From Thiorhodococcus mannitoliphagus (GTDB lineage Bacteria; Pseudomonadota; Gammaproteobacteria; Chromatiales; Chromatiaceae): a stretch of 64,000 nucleotides of DNA. The notes under the pieces are model-generated. The model made no database searches. It saw only the letters and a list, made by a program, of their open reading frames with translations, and was not told the origin of the DNA. The DNA lies in contig NZ_JAAIJR010000008.1 in the NCBI RefSeq assembly GCF_010915725.1, positions 1-64,000 on the forward strand. Direction: 5' to 3'. The position numbers and the translations under genes were made by a program. This document shows positions 56,801-63,397 of the stretch, piece after piece; the first letter of the stretch is position 1, and each line of letters begins with the position of its first letter.

Positions 56801-57330
56801 GCCCGGCCTTTGAAGAGCTGCTCGGAATCCGCAACCAGCGCCTCCAGGACACGCTGAATGGGCGTGCCGCCCAGGCTTGCGGAAAACAGTGCGGTGCCGA
56901 TTTCGCCCTCTCCCTTGAGCAATTGCATGGCACCCTCGCGGAGTTCTCTGCTGCCCAGGCCAAACATGGCTGAAAAATGGGCCTGATCAACACCACCCAG
57001 GAACGGCTGTAGGGCATTATCCGGCAGGGGATTGCCATCCCGGTCCAAAAGCGTGTTCTTGTTGCCCTTGCGGCGCTGGAACACCAGTTGTTCACCCGCT
57101 CGATTCTCAATCTCGCCCCGAACCAGCAAATGCTTGTAGTCGTGCAGGAAGTTGTCAGGGGACTTGCCGTGAATGCCGAATAACAAATCGCGGATGGTTC
57201 TCAGCAGAGAACTCTTGCCGGCCTCGTTCTCGCCATAGATCAGATGCAGATCGCAATCCTCCGCGGGAAACGAAAGATCCAGGTTGGTAAAGGGTCCAAA
57301 CGCGGGGATGCTGAGTCGCTGGAATCTCAT
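53836..57330 (-). CDS. SbcC/YhaN-like SMC-type ATPase
   Basis: A 1164-residue protein. It starts MRFQRLSIPAFGPF and has Walker A GENEAGKSS at 33-41; long coiled-coil arms fill the middle, and near the C-terminus are the signature MSDGTRDQLYLALRLAA and Walker B LILDDLLITFD followed by the H-loop FLFTHHAHLVEL. With its SbcD-like partner it should form a DNA end-processing complex like SbcCD, of the YhaN (SbcE) branch. The start at 57330 is supported by GGAGG and an ATGA overlap with the upstream gene. GC content is below that of the flanking LPS and hyf genes. Confidence 0.88.
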   Translation of the reverse strand: MRFQRLSIPAFGPFTNLDLSFPAEDCDLHLIYGENEAGKSSLLRTIRDLLFGIHGKSPDNFLHDYKHLLVRGEIENRAGEQLVFQRRKGNKNTLLDRDGNPLPDNALQPFLGGVDQAHFSAMFGLGSRELREGAMQLLKGEGEIGTALFSASLGGTPIQRVLEALVADSEQLFKGRASANVSIRPAAHRHKDLLKQSRDATVNAETWDQLKKDLTEQASARQTLEDEINDIARELAWVERCEDALPSVGRLSDEMRSLSELPPLPDVASDFVERARLVRAAVTSSSDGVQALTTRINQLNSQVADCATSPKVLAEAEALDVLHQELGAYREHKKMLAKLKEELAGIEPVLRAGMKNLGVHGELTSLETLRLSSAVRLSYEEAANALRDAMKQHAENAATVDALRAEIENDGTELALLPETDLTPLREALAEAAEATEANKTLAASQAEVENLIRAVATEQALVPGVPEDVDAAARLAVPAPATIRKFREEFDRLEREIDQAGKLVRDEERKINALEDELRRLERRGALPSEESLGQAREHRDHGWQLVLAEWKGDGAQEPFDPEVPLEDAFPQAIAKADSIADQLRRDAEAVAQAEEKRLQIRTSQKTIMEAKEALVAHRDAAATCQAAWEAEWAPSGITPRSPDEMDDWRENWVRFRDTVIRLREAEAAFSARHTKVQNARNTLAAALAESPNKSFSVLFEAARDRVQQGEESTGQRNAIGKRLEKQKKTLAGLDRKSVDLLGALDTAKANWTSRSRSAGLAQDTTPESGLRLLQERQELLAKFDTWGKLSGEAEIIADRIRQYERSVAEKAVALEIEAGLTEAQEAALWKALSQARKAQTEHDQLMTQMTDADAELTTARQTATQALQDQAELMRLTNLEMPEALEPLLANLEKRKAIQDRIDGLRDTLSLLAKGQGVDEFVARVQAENADDLPQRKASLEGRKTEKTQSLQDVQAKLINLNHEKSKLESAGDEAADLRQQAESVAATLKQDAARFIRLRLAAHFLRNQIERFREENQGPLLEKSGQVFKQMTQGAFDGLAAQFNNEDVPVMVGRRVNGVTPVPVEGMSDGTRDQLYLALRLAAMDRYLEDYEPMPLILDDLLITFDNERTRAILPQLAHLARRTQIFLFTHHAHLVELCRETVGEGQFNLHNLSRSLHHPG

Positions 57331-58583
57331 GCGGACGTTCCTCCTTCCGTTTGGAGCGAATCCAGAATGATTGCACGGACATCCGCCATCAGCGCGGAAC
57401 GCTGCTCCGTCGCCCATTCCCTTTCCACCTCGGCCCGCACGTCCAGAGGCAGCACATTGAGCATCTCGAGGATGTCGTCCGGCAAGTCATCCGGGCTGTG
57501 GGTCGCCTGCTCCAGCGTTTCCAGCACGATCTTCGTCAGCGCATCACGCTCCGCCAACTGGCCGAGGTCATAGACCGGTGAGGTTGCCACTTTGATCTGC
57601 TCGATCCAGACAGCGTCCTCACCAAAGTCCTGTGCGATCCCCAGAATCTCGGCCCTCCAGCGCTGGGCCTCACGGTGTAGGCAGCCGTGCAGCGGGCTGG
57701 CTCCGGTCAAGGTGATTCGGGCGGCCAACAAGCGGTCCTCGGCCATCTTCACGGCATCGGCGAGGGCGGTGCGAATACGCTGAGTGGCTTCGATTTCCTT
57801 TTCCACTTGGTCCAAGACCACTGGCACATCCTGCCAGCGCACCACATCCAGCGTGCGCCGTTCGACGCCTTCGACTTCGAGGGCATCATTCACACTGACC
57901 AGGCAGCAGCCGCGTGGCCCGGTTTCGCGGGCATGCCGCCCCTGGCAGTTGCCGGCGAAGACAATCCAGGGGTCTTTGCTAATCACCTCGGGCTGATGAA
58001 CGTGCCCCAGCGCCCAGTAGCCGTAGCCCTTACTGCGCAGATCCTGCTCGGAACAGGGCGCGTAGGTCGCGTGGCCGGGGCGCCCCGTCAAACTGGTGTG
58101 CAGCAGACCCAGATTGAACTTGCCCGCTATGGCGGATGGATAGTCCAGGGCCAGGTTCTCAGGAACGGCGCGATTGGGAAATCCGCGGCCATGAATGATC
58201 ACCGGCAGCCCAGGCACCTCGAACGATTCCGTGGTGCGCGTGGAAAACACCCGCACATTGTCGGGAAGGCCGAGCTTCTTCGTGATCACCGAGGCGGCAT
58301 CATGATTCCCGGCAATCAGGTAGACCGGAATGCCACTGGCATTGAGCTGGGCCATCTGGCTTCGAAAGAACAAACCCGTGCTGTAGTCTTTCCAATCACC
58401 ATCGTAGAGGTCGCCGGCAATGACCACGAAATCAACGCGCTCGTCGATCGCAAGCTGAACCAGGTTCTCGAATGCCCGCCGGGTCGCGCCGCGAAGCACA
58501 TCCAGCGGCGCGCCATCATGCGCTTGCAGTCCCTGGAGTGGGCTGTCCAAATGAAGATCGGCGGCGTGGATGAAGCGAAACAT
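57327..58583 (-). CDS. SbcD/YhaO-like DNA repair exonuclease (metallophosphoesterase)
   Basis: A 418-residue calcineurin-like phosphoesterase. Metal motifs are complete: DLHLDSPL (DxH), VVIAGDLYDG (GD), AGNHDAAS (GNHD) and ALGHVHQPEV (GHVH). Residues after 300 form the family's C-terminal capping region. Mn-dependent nuclease partner of the downstream ATPase, whose start overlaps its stop (ATGA). The gene order phosphoesterase then ATPase is that of Bacillus yhaO-yhaN. Confidence 0.9.
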   Translation of the reverse strand: MFRFIHAADLHLDSPLQGLQAHDGAPLDVLRGATRRAFENLVQLAIDERVDFVVIAGDLYDGDWKDYSTGLFFRSQMAQLNASGIPVYLIAGNHDAASVITKKLGLPDNVRVFSTRTTESFEVPGLPVIIHGRGFPNRAVPENLALDYPSAIAGKFNLGLLHTSLTGRPGHATYAPCSEQDLRSKGYGYWALGHVHQPEVISKDPWIVFAGNCQGRHARETGPRGCCLVSVNDALEVEGVERRTLDVVRWQDVPVVLDQVEKEIEATQRIRTALADAVKMAEDRLLAARITLTGASPLHGCLHREAQRWRAEILGIAQDFGEDAVWIEQIKVATSPVYDLGQLAERDALTKIVLETLEQATHSPDDLPDDILEMLNVLPLDVRAEVEREWATEQRSALMADVRAIILDSLQTEGGTSA

Positions 58584-58773
58584 GGGTGCGTAAACCTCAG
58601 GTATTGGTTTGGTTGACCTTCTCTTGAGCCCGCGAGAGATGCACGTCGTTCAGCCGGTGTTGGGCGAGCGTCTTACTCATGATGAAAAATGACCCTCACT
58701 GAAATGATGCATCATTGGCCTCGGGCTCCAACAGCTGACCGGCCGGAACGCTGATTCCCTGTCATCCAAACAA

Positions 58774-59156
58774 TCAAACCAAAGCGTCGATGCTCAGATT
58801 CTTGAGATCGAGAACGGCGCCCGCCCGAAGCAAAGCATCCAATCCCAAGATGCCATTCATCTTGAAGCCATCGTCCAATCCGCCGAATTCGATGTCCAGC
58901 AATGAGGCTTGGTGTTCGCCGATAGCGATCGCATCGACTGGTCTGGAAAAGACATACTCCACCCACCCACTCCTCGTATCCTGCGAAGGCTGTCAGTGGT
59001 TTCGGGGTAAATGCCGAGAGAGGCGACCGCATCAATGGACAGCAGCGTGGTGGCCGAGTCGGTATCGACCAAGACATCGTCAATCTCCAGCCTGACGCCG
59101 TGATAGACCAAGGCCACCGGCACAAACAGCAAGGAATCGCGGAGTATCAGCTTCAT
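58774..59156 (-). pseudogene. Retropepsin-like aspartic protease, frameshifted
   Basis: The first half (MKLILRDSLLFVPVALVYHG to IRGVGG) and second half (EYVFSRPVDAIAIGEHQASL to NLSIDALV) of a retropepsin-like protein lie in different frames, joined near 58964-58975 within a GTGGGTGGGTGG run; one added base would restore GVGGWEYVF. The catalytic DTG also reads VDTDSATT. Two independent faults suggest real decay, although a sequencing error could explain the frameshift alone. The start at 59156 overlaps the upstream gene stop (ATGA). Confidence 0.7.
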
Positions 59157-59413
59157 GCGTCGGTCCTGATATCCATCCAGCGCCGTTCCTCGACGCGCAA
59201 CTCTTGGCGGCTGGTATGCACGAACACAAATTCGCGAGCTGGATAGACCTGATGAAGACGCCGGTAGGCAGCAAATGCGGCGGCGCCATCGGGACATTTT
59301 TCCACGGCGGTCATGTCATCGCCGACGAAAACGTCTCCCTCCTCATGGAATTGGATCGCCTCGACAACCAGCCATGCGTTTGGATGCTCGGCTCGAACCT
59401 CTGCCCACTTCAT
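59153..59413 (-). CDS. Small conserved hypothetical protein paired with retropepsin
   Basis: An 86-residue protein: MKWAEVRAEHPNAWLVVEAI, then a DDMTAVEKCPDGAAAFAAYR helix and FVFVHTSRQELRVEERRWM. Proteins of this kind recur immediately upstream of retropepsin-like proteins in many bacteria; the role is unknown. It is intact, while its partner is broken. Confidence 0.65.
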   Translation of the reverse strand: MKWAEVRAEHPNAWLVVEAIQFHEEGDVFVGDDMTAVEKCPDGAAAFAAYRRLHQVYPAREFVFVHTSRQELRVEERRWMDIRTDA

Positions 59414-59897
59414 TCGTACCTCCTGGCGCTACCCTAAAGTGATCACGCTCTTTGACTTCACTCCGCGGATGTCTGCGCCGCCTGTTTGACCGCGTTGCTG
59501 CAGTGGCAGTCATTCCTGCGATTGCCGTCCGGCTCTTTGCCGACGCCGATGAAGTCTCGCGGCTCCCCGTTCCAGCCCCAAGACCTGGATATTTTGGCCC
59601 CGTTACGCAGGGGCTCCTTGCCGCGATCCTTCTCCCGCTTGATGTTGAGCTTGGTGCGCAGGATGCCGGTGCCCTTCGAGGTTTGTCTTGCGGAAATTGG
59701 TCGAGAGCCAGAAGAAAGCCGAGTGCTGGGCTGGGCGTTTTCGCATCTCTAGTTCCATGAGAGCGCTGATTTTGCGCGACTTTCTATTCGTTTCGCGACT
59801 TTTTTCTGACGAAAAACGGAGAGTAGCTCCGTACTTGCTTTCTAATCGTTGGGCTATCTAAGATAGCATTCATGCCATTACTCCTGATGTCTCAGAC
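59414..59897. promoter_or_regulatory. Intergenic region with two related palindromes (candidate XRE operators)
   Basis: GCTATCTAAGATAGC at 59853-59867 and ATGTCTCAGACAT at 59887-59899 are perfect odd-length palindromes sharing the core TRTCTNAGAYA, with centres 33 nt apart. The second covers the XRE start codon. This is the pattern of an autoregulated operator pair. Further left, the minus strand between about 59458 and 59720 has a basic open frame with no recognised family; a CGGAG/CTCCG hairpin lies near 59818-59832. Confidence 0.5.
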
Positions 59898-60170
59898 ATG
59901 ATCACAGCTGTTCAGATGCGGGCTGCGCGGGCCTTGCTCGGCATGGACCAGCGCCGGCTCGCCGAGGCGGCCGGCTTGTCGCTGCCGACCATCCAGCGCA
60001 TGGAGGCGAGCGACGGTCAGGTGCGCGGCAATGTCGAGTCTCTGGTCAAGGTCGTCGATGCCTTCGATCGTGCCGGCGTCGAGTTGATCGGGGATGGCGC
60101 GGCCAGCATGGACGGCGGTCGCGGCGTGCGCTTCAAGACGCAGCCCCCTTCGGATCCTTCAGAAGCATGA
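59898..60170 (+). CDS. XRE-family (Cro/C1-type) transcriptional regulator
   Basis: A 90-residue protein. A helix-turn-helix spans about 8-60: RAARALLGMDQRRLAEAAGL, SLPTIQRMEASDG, and a third helix VESLVKVVDAFDRAGVEL. The tail is short and acidic/Gly-rich. No ribosome site is visible before the ATG, and the start lies inside a palindrome, suggesting autoregulation and possibly leaderless translation. Its stop overlaps the hyfB start (ATGA), so it is the first gene of the hydrogenase operon and a plausible regulator of it. Confidence 0.85.
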   Translation: MITAVQMRAARALLGMDQRRLAEAAGLSLPTIQRMEASDGQVRGNVESLVKVVDAFDRAGVELIGDGAASMDGGRGVRFKTQPPSDPSEA

Positions 60171-62185
60171 GCGCCAGTCCGGCCCTGCTGCTGGCCTTTC
60201 TGGCTGTGATGCTGGGGTTGGCATCCTCAGCGGTGTCGCTGTTCGCGGACCGTCAGCCACGCGTCCTGCGCCTGATGGCCATGCCCTTGGTGGGTCTCTC
60301 AGGCTTGGCGGCACTGACCGCGGGGCTGCTCGTGCTCATCCAGGGCGGCAGCTTCGCGCTGACCTTACCGCTCGGTCTGCCCTGGCTGCCCTGGCACCTG
60401 CGGCTGGATGCCCTGTCCGGCGTCTTCCTCGCGGTGATCGGCCTGGTCACCATGGCCGTCGGGCTCTATGGTCCCGCCTACCTGCGTGGCTTCGAGCAAG
60501 GGCGGGACTCGCTCGTGGCACTGGGCGGCTTCACTGGGCTCTTCCTGGTCGGGATGCTGCTGGTGGTTTTGGCGGACGATGCCTTCCTTTTCATGGTGGC
60601 CTGGGAGCTGATGTCGCTGGCGTCTTACTTCCTGGTGGCCTTTCAGCACGAGCAGCCGGCCAACCGTCGCGCGGCCTTTCTCTATCTGCTCATGGCCCAT
60701 ATCGGTGGGCTGGCGATCCTGCTCGGCTTCGGCGTGCTGGCGGCCTTCGGCGGCGGCTTCGATTTCGATGCCATGCGGGCGGCGACGCTCTCGCCGGGCT
60801 GGGCGAGCGTCGCCTTTGCGCTGGCATTCCTTGGTTTCGGGATGAAGGCCGGTCTGGTGCCCATGCATGCCTGGCTGCCGGAGGCCCATCCGGTCGCGCC
60901 GTCGCACATCTCGGCCTTGATGTCAGGCGTCATGCTCAAGGTCGCGGTCTACGGCTTCATCCGCGTGGTGCTGGACCTCAACGGCGAGGTGCAGTGGTTC
61001 TGGGGCCTGGTGCTGCTCGCCGTCGGCAGCGTCTCCGCGCTCATGGGCGTGCTCTTCGCCCTGATGCAGACGGATCTCAAACGCTTGCTGGCCTATTCGT
61101 CGGTGGAGAATCTGGGGATCATCTTCATCGCGCTCGGGCTGGCGCTGCTGTTCCAGGCCAAGGATCACGTCATGCTGGCCGCGCTCGCCCTGGTCGCGGC
61201 CCTCTACCATGTCATCAATCACGCGCTCTTCAAGGGCCTGCTCTTCCTCGGTGCCGGCGCCATCCTGCACAGCGCCCACGAGCGCGACCTGGAGCAGATG
61301 GGCGGGCTGCTGCGGCGCATGCCCTGGACGGGCTATTTCTTCCTCATCGGCTGTCTGTCGATCTCGGCCTTGCCGCCCTTCAATGGCTTCGTCTCGGAGT
61401 GGCTGACCTTTCAGGCCGCGCTCCAGGCCTGGCAGCTCGACAGCGGCGTGCTGCGCAGCCTCATTCCCATCGCCTCCGCCGTGCTGGCGCTGACCGGCGC
61501 GCTGGTCGCGGCGACCTTCGTCAAGGTCTACGGGGTTGCCTTTCTCGGTCAGGCCCGCAGCCGCCATGTGCGCCGCGCGCGGGCGGTCCCCTTCGGGATG
61601 CGCCTCGGGCAGGGGTTTCTGGCGGTGCTCTGCGTTCTCCTGGGCGTTCTGCCCACCCAGGTCGTCCATCTCATCGAGCCGGTCTCCGCCCAGCTGCTGG
61701 GCACCGGCATTCCGCAGGCGAGCGCCAATGGTTGGTTGTGGCTGACACCCATCTCCTCGGATACCGCCAGCTATAGCGCGCCGCTCAGCGTCTTCGCGCT
61801 GACCTTGATCGCTGGCGTGGCCATCTGGTGGTTCAAGCGCCGGACCGCGCGGCGCGCTAAGCGCTGCGATCCCTGGGACTGCGGCTTTGCCGCCCCGACG
61901 CCGCGGATGCAGTACACGGCGACCGCCTTCGCCCAGCCGGTGCGGCGGGTCTTCGGACTGCTCTTCGAGATCGAGGAGGCGCGAACGACGGGCGAGGACG
62001 GCCTGCAGCGCTATCGGCTGCGGATCGCGGATCGGCTGTGGGGGTGGCTCTATACGCCGGTCGCGCGCGGGGTCGAGTCCGCCGCGCGGCGGGTGGTGCG
62101 GCTGCAGTCGGGCAATGTCCGGGTCTATCTGGGCTGGACCTTGGCGACGCTCCTGGTGCTGTTGTGGATCATCTCGGGGGCGTGA
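60167..62185 (+). CDS. hyfB: Group-4 hydrogenase membrane subunit B (NuoL/MrpA-like)
   Basis: A 672-residue protein with about 14 or more membrane helices. Proton-channel landmarks are the Glu in VAWELMSLASYFLV and the Lys in LGFGMKAGLVPMHAWLPEAH with the following PVAPSHISALMSGVMLK. It is an antiporter-like subunit of Hyf/Hyc-type complexes that pumps protons or anchors the hydrogenase arm. A related use in CO2-uptake or MRP-type modules cannot be excluded without the downstream catalytic subunits. Coupled to the XRE regulator by ATGA. Confidence 0.85.
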   Translation: MSASPALLLAFLAVMLGLASSAVSLFADRQPRVLRLMAMPLVGLSGLAALTAGLLVLIQGGSFALTLPLGLPWLPWHLRLDALSGVFLAVIGLVTMAVGLYGPAYLRGFEQGRDSLVALGGFTGLFLVGMLLVVLADDAFLFMVAWELMSLASYFLVAFQHEQPANRRAAFLYLLMAHIGGLAILLGFGVLAAFGGGFDFDAMRAATLSPGWASVAFALAFLGFGMKAGLVPMHAWLPEAHPVAPSHISALMSGVMLKVAVYGFIRVVLDLNGEVQWFWGLVLLAVGSVSALMGVLFALMQTDLKRLLAYSSVENLGIIFIALGLALLFQAKDHVMLAALALVAALYHVINHALFKGLLFLGAGAILHSAHERDLEQMGGLLRRMPWTGYFFLIGCLSISALPPFNGFVSEWLTFQAALQAWQLDSGVLRSLIPIASAVLALTGALVAATFVKVYGVAFLGQARSRHVRRARAVPFGMRLGQGFLAVLCVLLGVLPTQVVHLIEPVSAQLLGTGIPQASANGWLWLTPISSDTASYSAPLSVFALTLIAGVAIWWFKRRTARRAKRCDPWDCGFAAPTPRMQYTATAFAQPVRRVFGLLFEIEEARTTGEDGLQRYRLRIADRLWGWLYTPVARGVESAARRVVRLQSGNVRVYLGWTLATLLVLLWIISGA

Positions 62186-62244
62186 TGGGGATGGGCTGGC
62201 TGATGCGGGCGATTTCATGCCGACCTGGGCTGGCGCTCTACGGC

Positions 62245-62323
62245 GTAGGGTGGACGAGCGCGAGCGAAGTCCACCGGGTCTTGCGCCGGCGCTGGTGGAC
62301 TGCGCTGGGCTTGTCCACCCTAC
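62245..62323. repeat. 79-nt dispersed imperfect palindrome, copy 2
   Basis: Begins GTAGGGTGGACGAGCGCGAG and ends GCTTGTCCACCCTAC; same length and layout as 29528-29606, with better-matched arms. It lies between hyfB and hyfC. Confidence 0.85.
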
Positions 62324-62334
62324 GGGCACTGCTG

Positions 62335-62399
62335 GTGGGAGCGGCGCCTCGCCGCGATCAGGAGCGTTGGGCTCGTCGCGGCGGGGCGCCGCTCCCACG
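62335..62399. repeat. REP-like palindrome, copy 2
   Basis: GTGGGAGCGGCGCCTCGCCG at the left and GGCGGGGCGCCGCTCCCAC at the right form a long near-perfect stem. The best-preserved of three copies in the window. It follows the 79-nt repeat after 11 nt. Confidence 0.85.
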
Positions 62400-62446
62400 A
62401 TGCGCCCGGTCTCTGGCGTCAGGGAGCCAGGTGAGGGGCGGCATCC

Positions 62447-63397
62447 ATGCTTAGCGCTTGGCTCATCGCCCTGCTGCAGGCGCTGCTCTGCGCCGCACTT
62501 GCACCGCTGCTGGTCGGCTGGGTACGCAAGGTGAAGGCACGGCTGCAGAACCGGCGCGGCGCGCCTGTCCTCCAGCCCTATTCTGATCTGCGCAAGCTGC
62601 TCTACAAGGAGACGCGGGTGGCGCACACGGCCTCGCCGCTGTTTCGCATCGCGCCCTATATCGTCTTCGTCGCGACCTGGCTGGCCGCCGCCACCGTGCC
62701 CCTGATCGCGCTGGATCTGCCGACGGCGCAGATCGCCGACATCATCGTGCTGGTCGGGCTGCTGGCCCTGGCGCGCTTCTTTCTCGCCTTGGCGGGGATG
62801 GACGTGGGCACCGCCTTCGGCGGCATGGGCGCCTCGCGCGAGATGATGGTCTCCGCGCTCGCCGAGCCGGCGCTGCTGCTGGCCGTCTTCACGCTGGCGA
62901 TGACGGCGCACAGCACCAGCCTGGCGAGTGTCATGCAGCATCATCTGACCGATGGCTTCCTGCTGCGCCCCTCCTATCTCTTCGCCTTCGGCGCGCTCAT
63001 CTTGGTTGCCCTGGCGGAGTGCGGACGCATCCCGGTCGACAATCCAGCGACGCACCTGGAGCTGACCATGATCCACGAGGCCATGATCCTGGAGTACACC
63101 GGTCGCCACTTGGCGCTCATGGAATGGGCGTCGCAGCTCAAACTGCTGCTCTATGGGGTATTGGTCGTCAATGCCTTCTTCCCCTGGGGAGTCGCCCAAG
63201 ATTTCGGTCCCTTGGCGCTCGGTCTGGGGCTGGTCTCGGTCGCCTTGAAGCTGGGTGTCCTCGCCGTCGTCTTGGCCGTGGGAGAGACGGTGTTGGCGAA
63301 GATGCGTCTCTTCCGGGTGCCGGCCTTCCTGAACCTGGCGCTGCTGCTTGGGCTGCTGGGGCTCTTGAGCCATGTGATTCTGGAGGTCGGTACATGA
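62447..63397 (+). CDS. hyfC: Group-4 hydrogenase membrane subunit C (NuoH-like)
   Basis: A 316-residue protein with eight membrane helices. NuoH/HycD landmarks: QNRRGAPVLQPYSDLRKLLYKE near the N-terminus, ARFFLALAGMDVGTAFGGMG, and AECGRIPVDNPATHLELTMIHEAM. It links the membrane arm to the NiFe-bearing peripheral arm. It is separated from hyfB by 261 nt of repeats but overlaps hyfE by ATGA. Confidence 0.9.
   Translation: MLSAWLIALLQALLCAALAPLLVGWVRKVKARLQNRRGAPVLQPYSDLRKLLYKETRVAHTASPLFRIAPYIVFVATWLAAATVPLIALDLPTAQIADIIVLVGLLALARFFLALAGMDVGTAFGGMGASREMMVSALAEPALLLAVFTLAMTAHSTSLASVMQHHLTDGFLLRPSYLFAFGALILVALAECGRIPVDNPATHLELTMIHEAMILEYTGRHLALMEWASQLKLLLYGVLVVNAFFPWGVAQDFGPLALGLGLVSVALKLGVLAVVLAVGETVLAKMRLFRVPAFLNLALLLGLLGLLSHVILEVGT

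Noticed and set aside
60923-63373. 816-codon minus-strand open frame opposite hyfB-hyfC
   Set aside because: A high-GC shadow of the hydrogenase genes: rich in Gln, Arg, Glu and His with no domain, and the opposite strand encodes clear membrane proteins.
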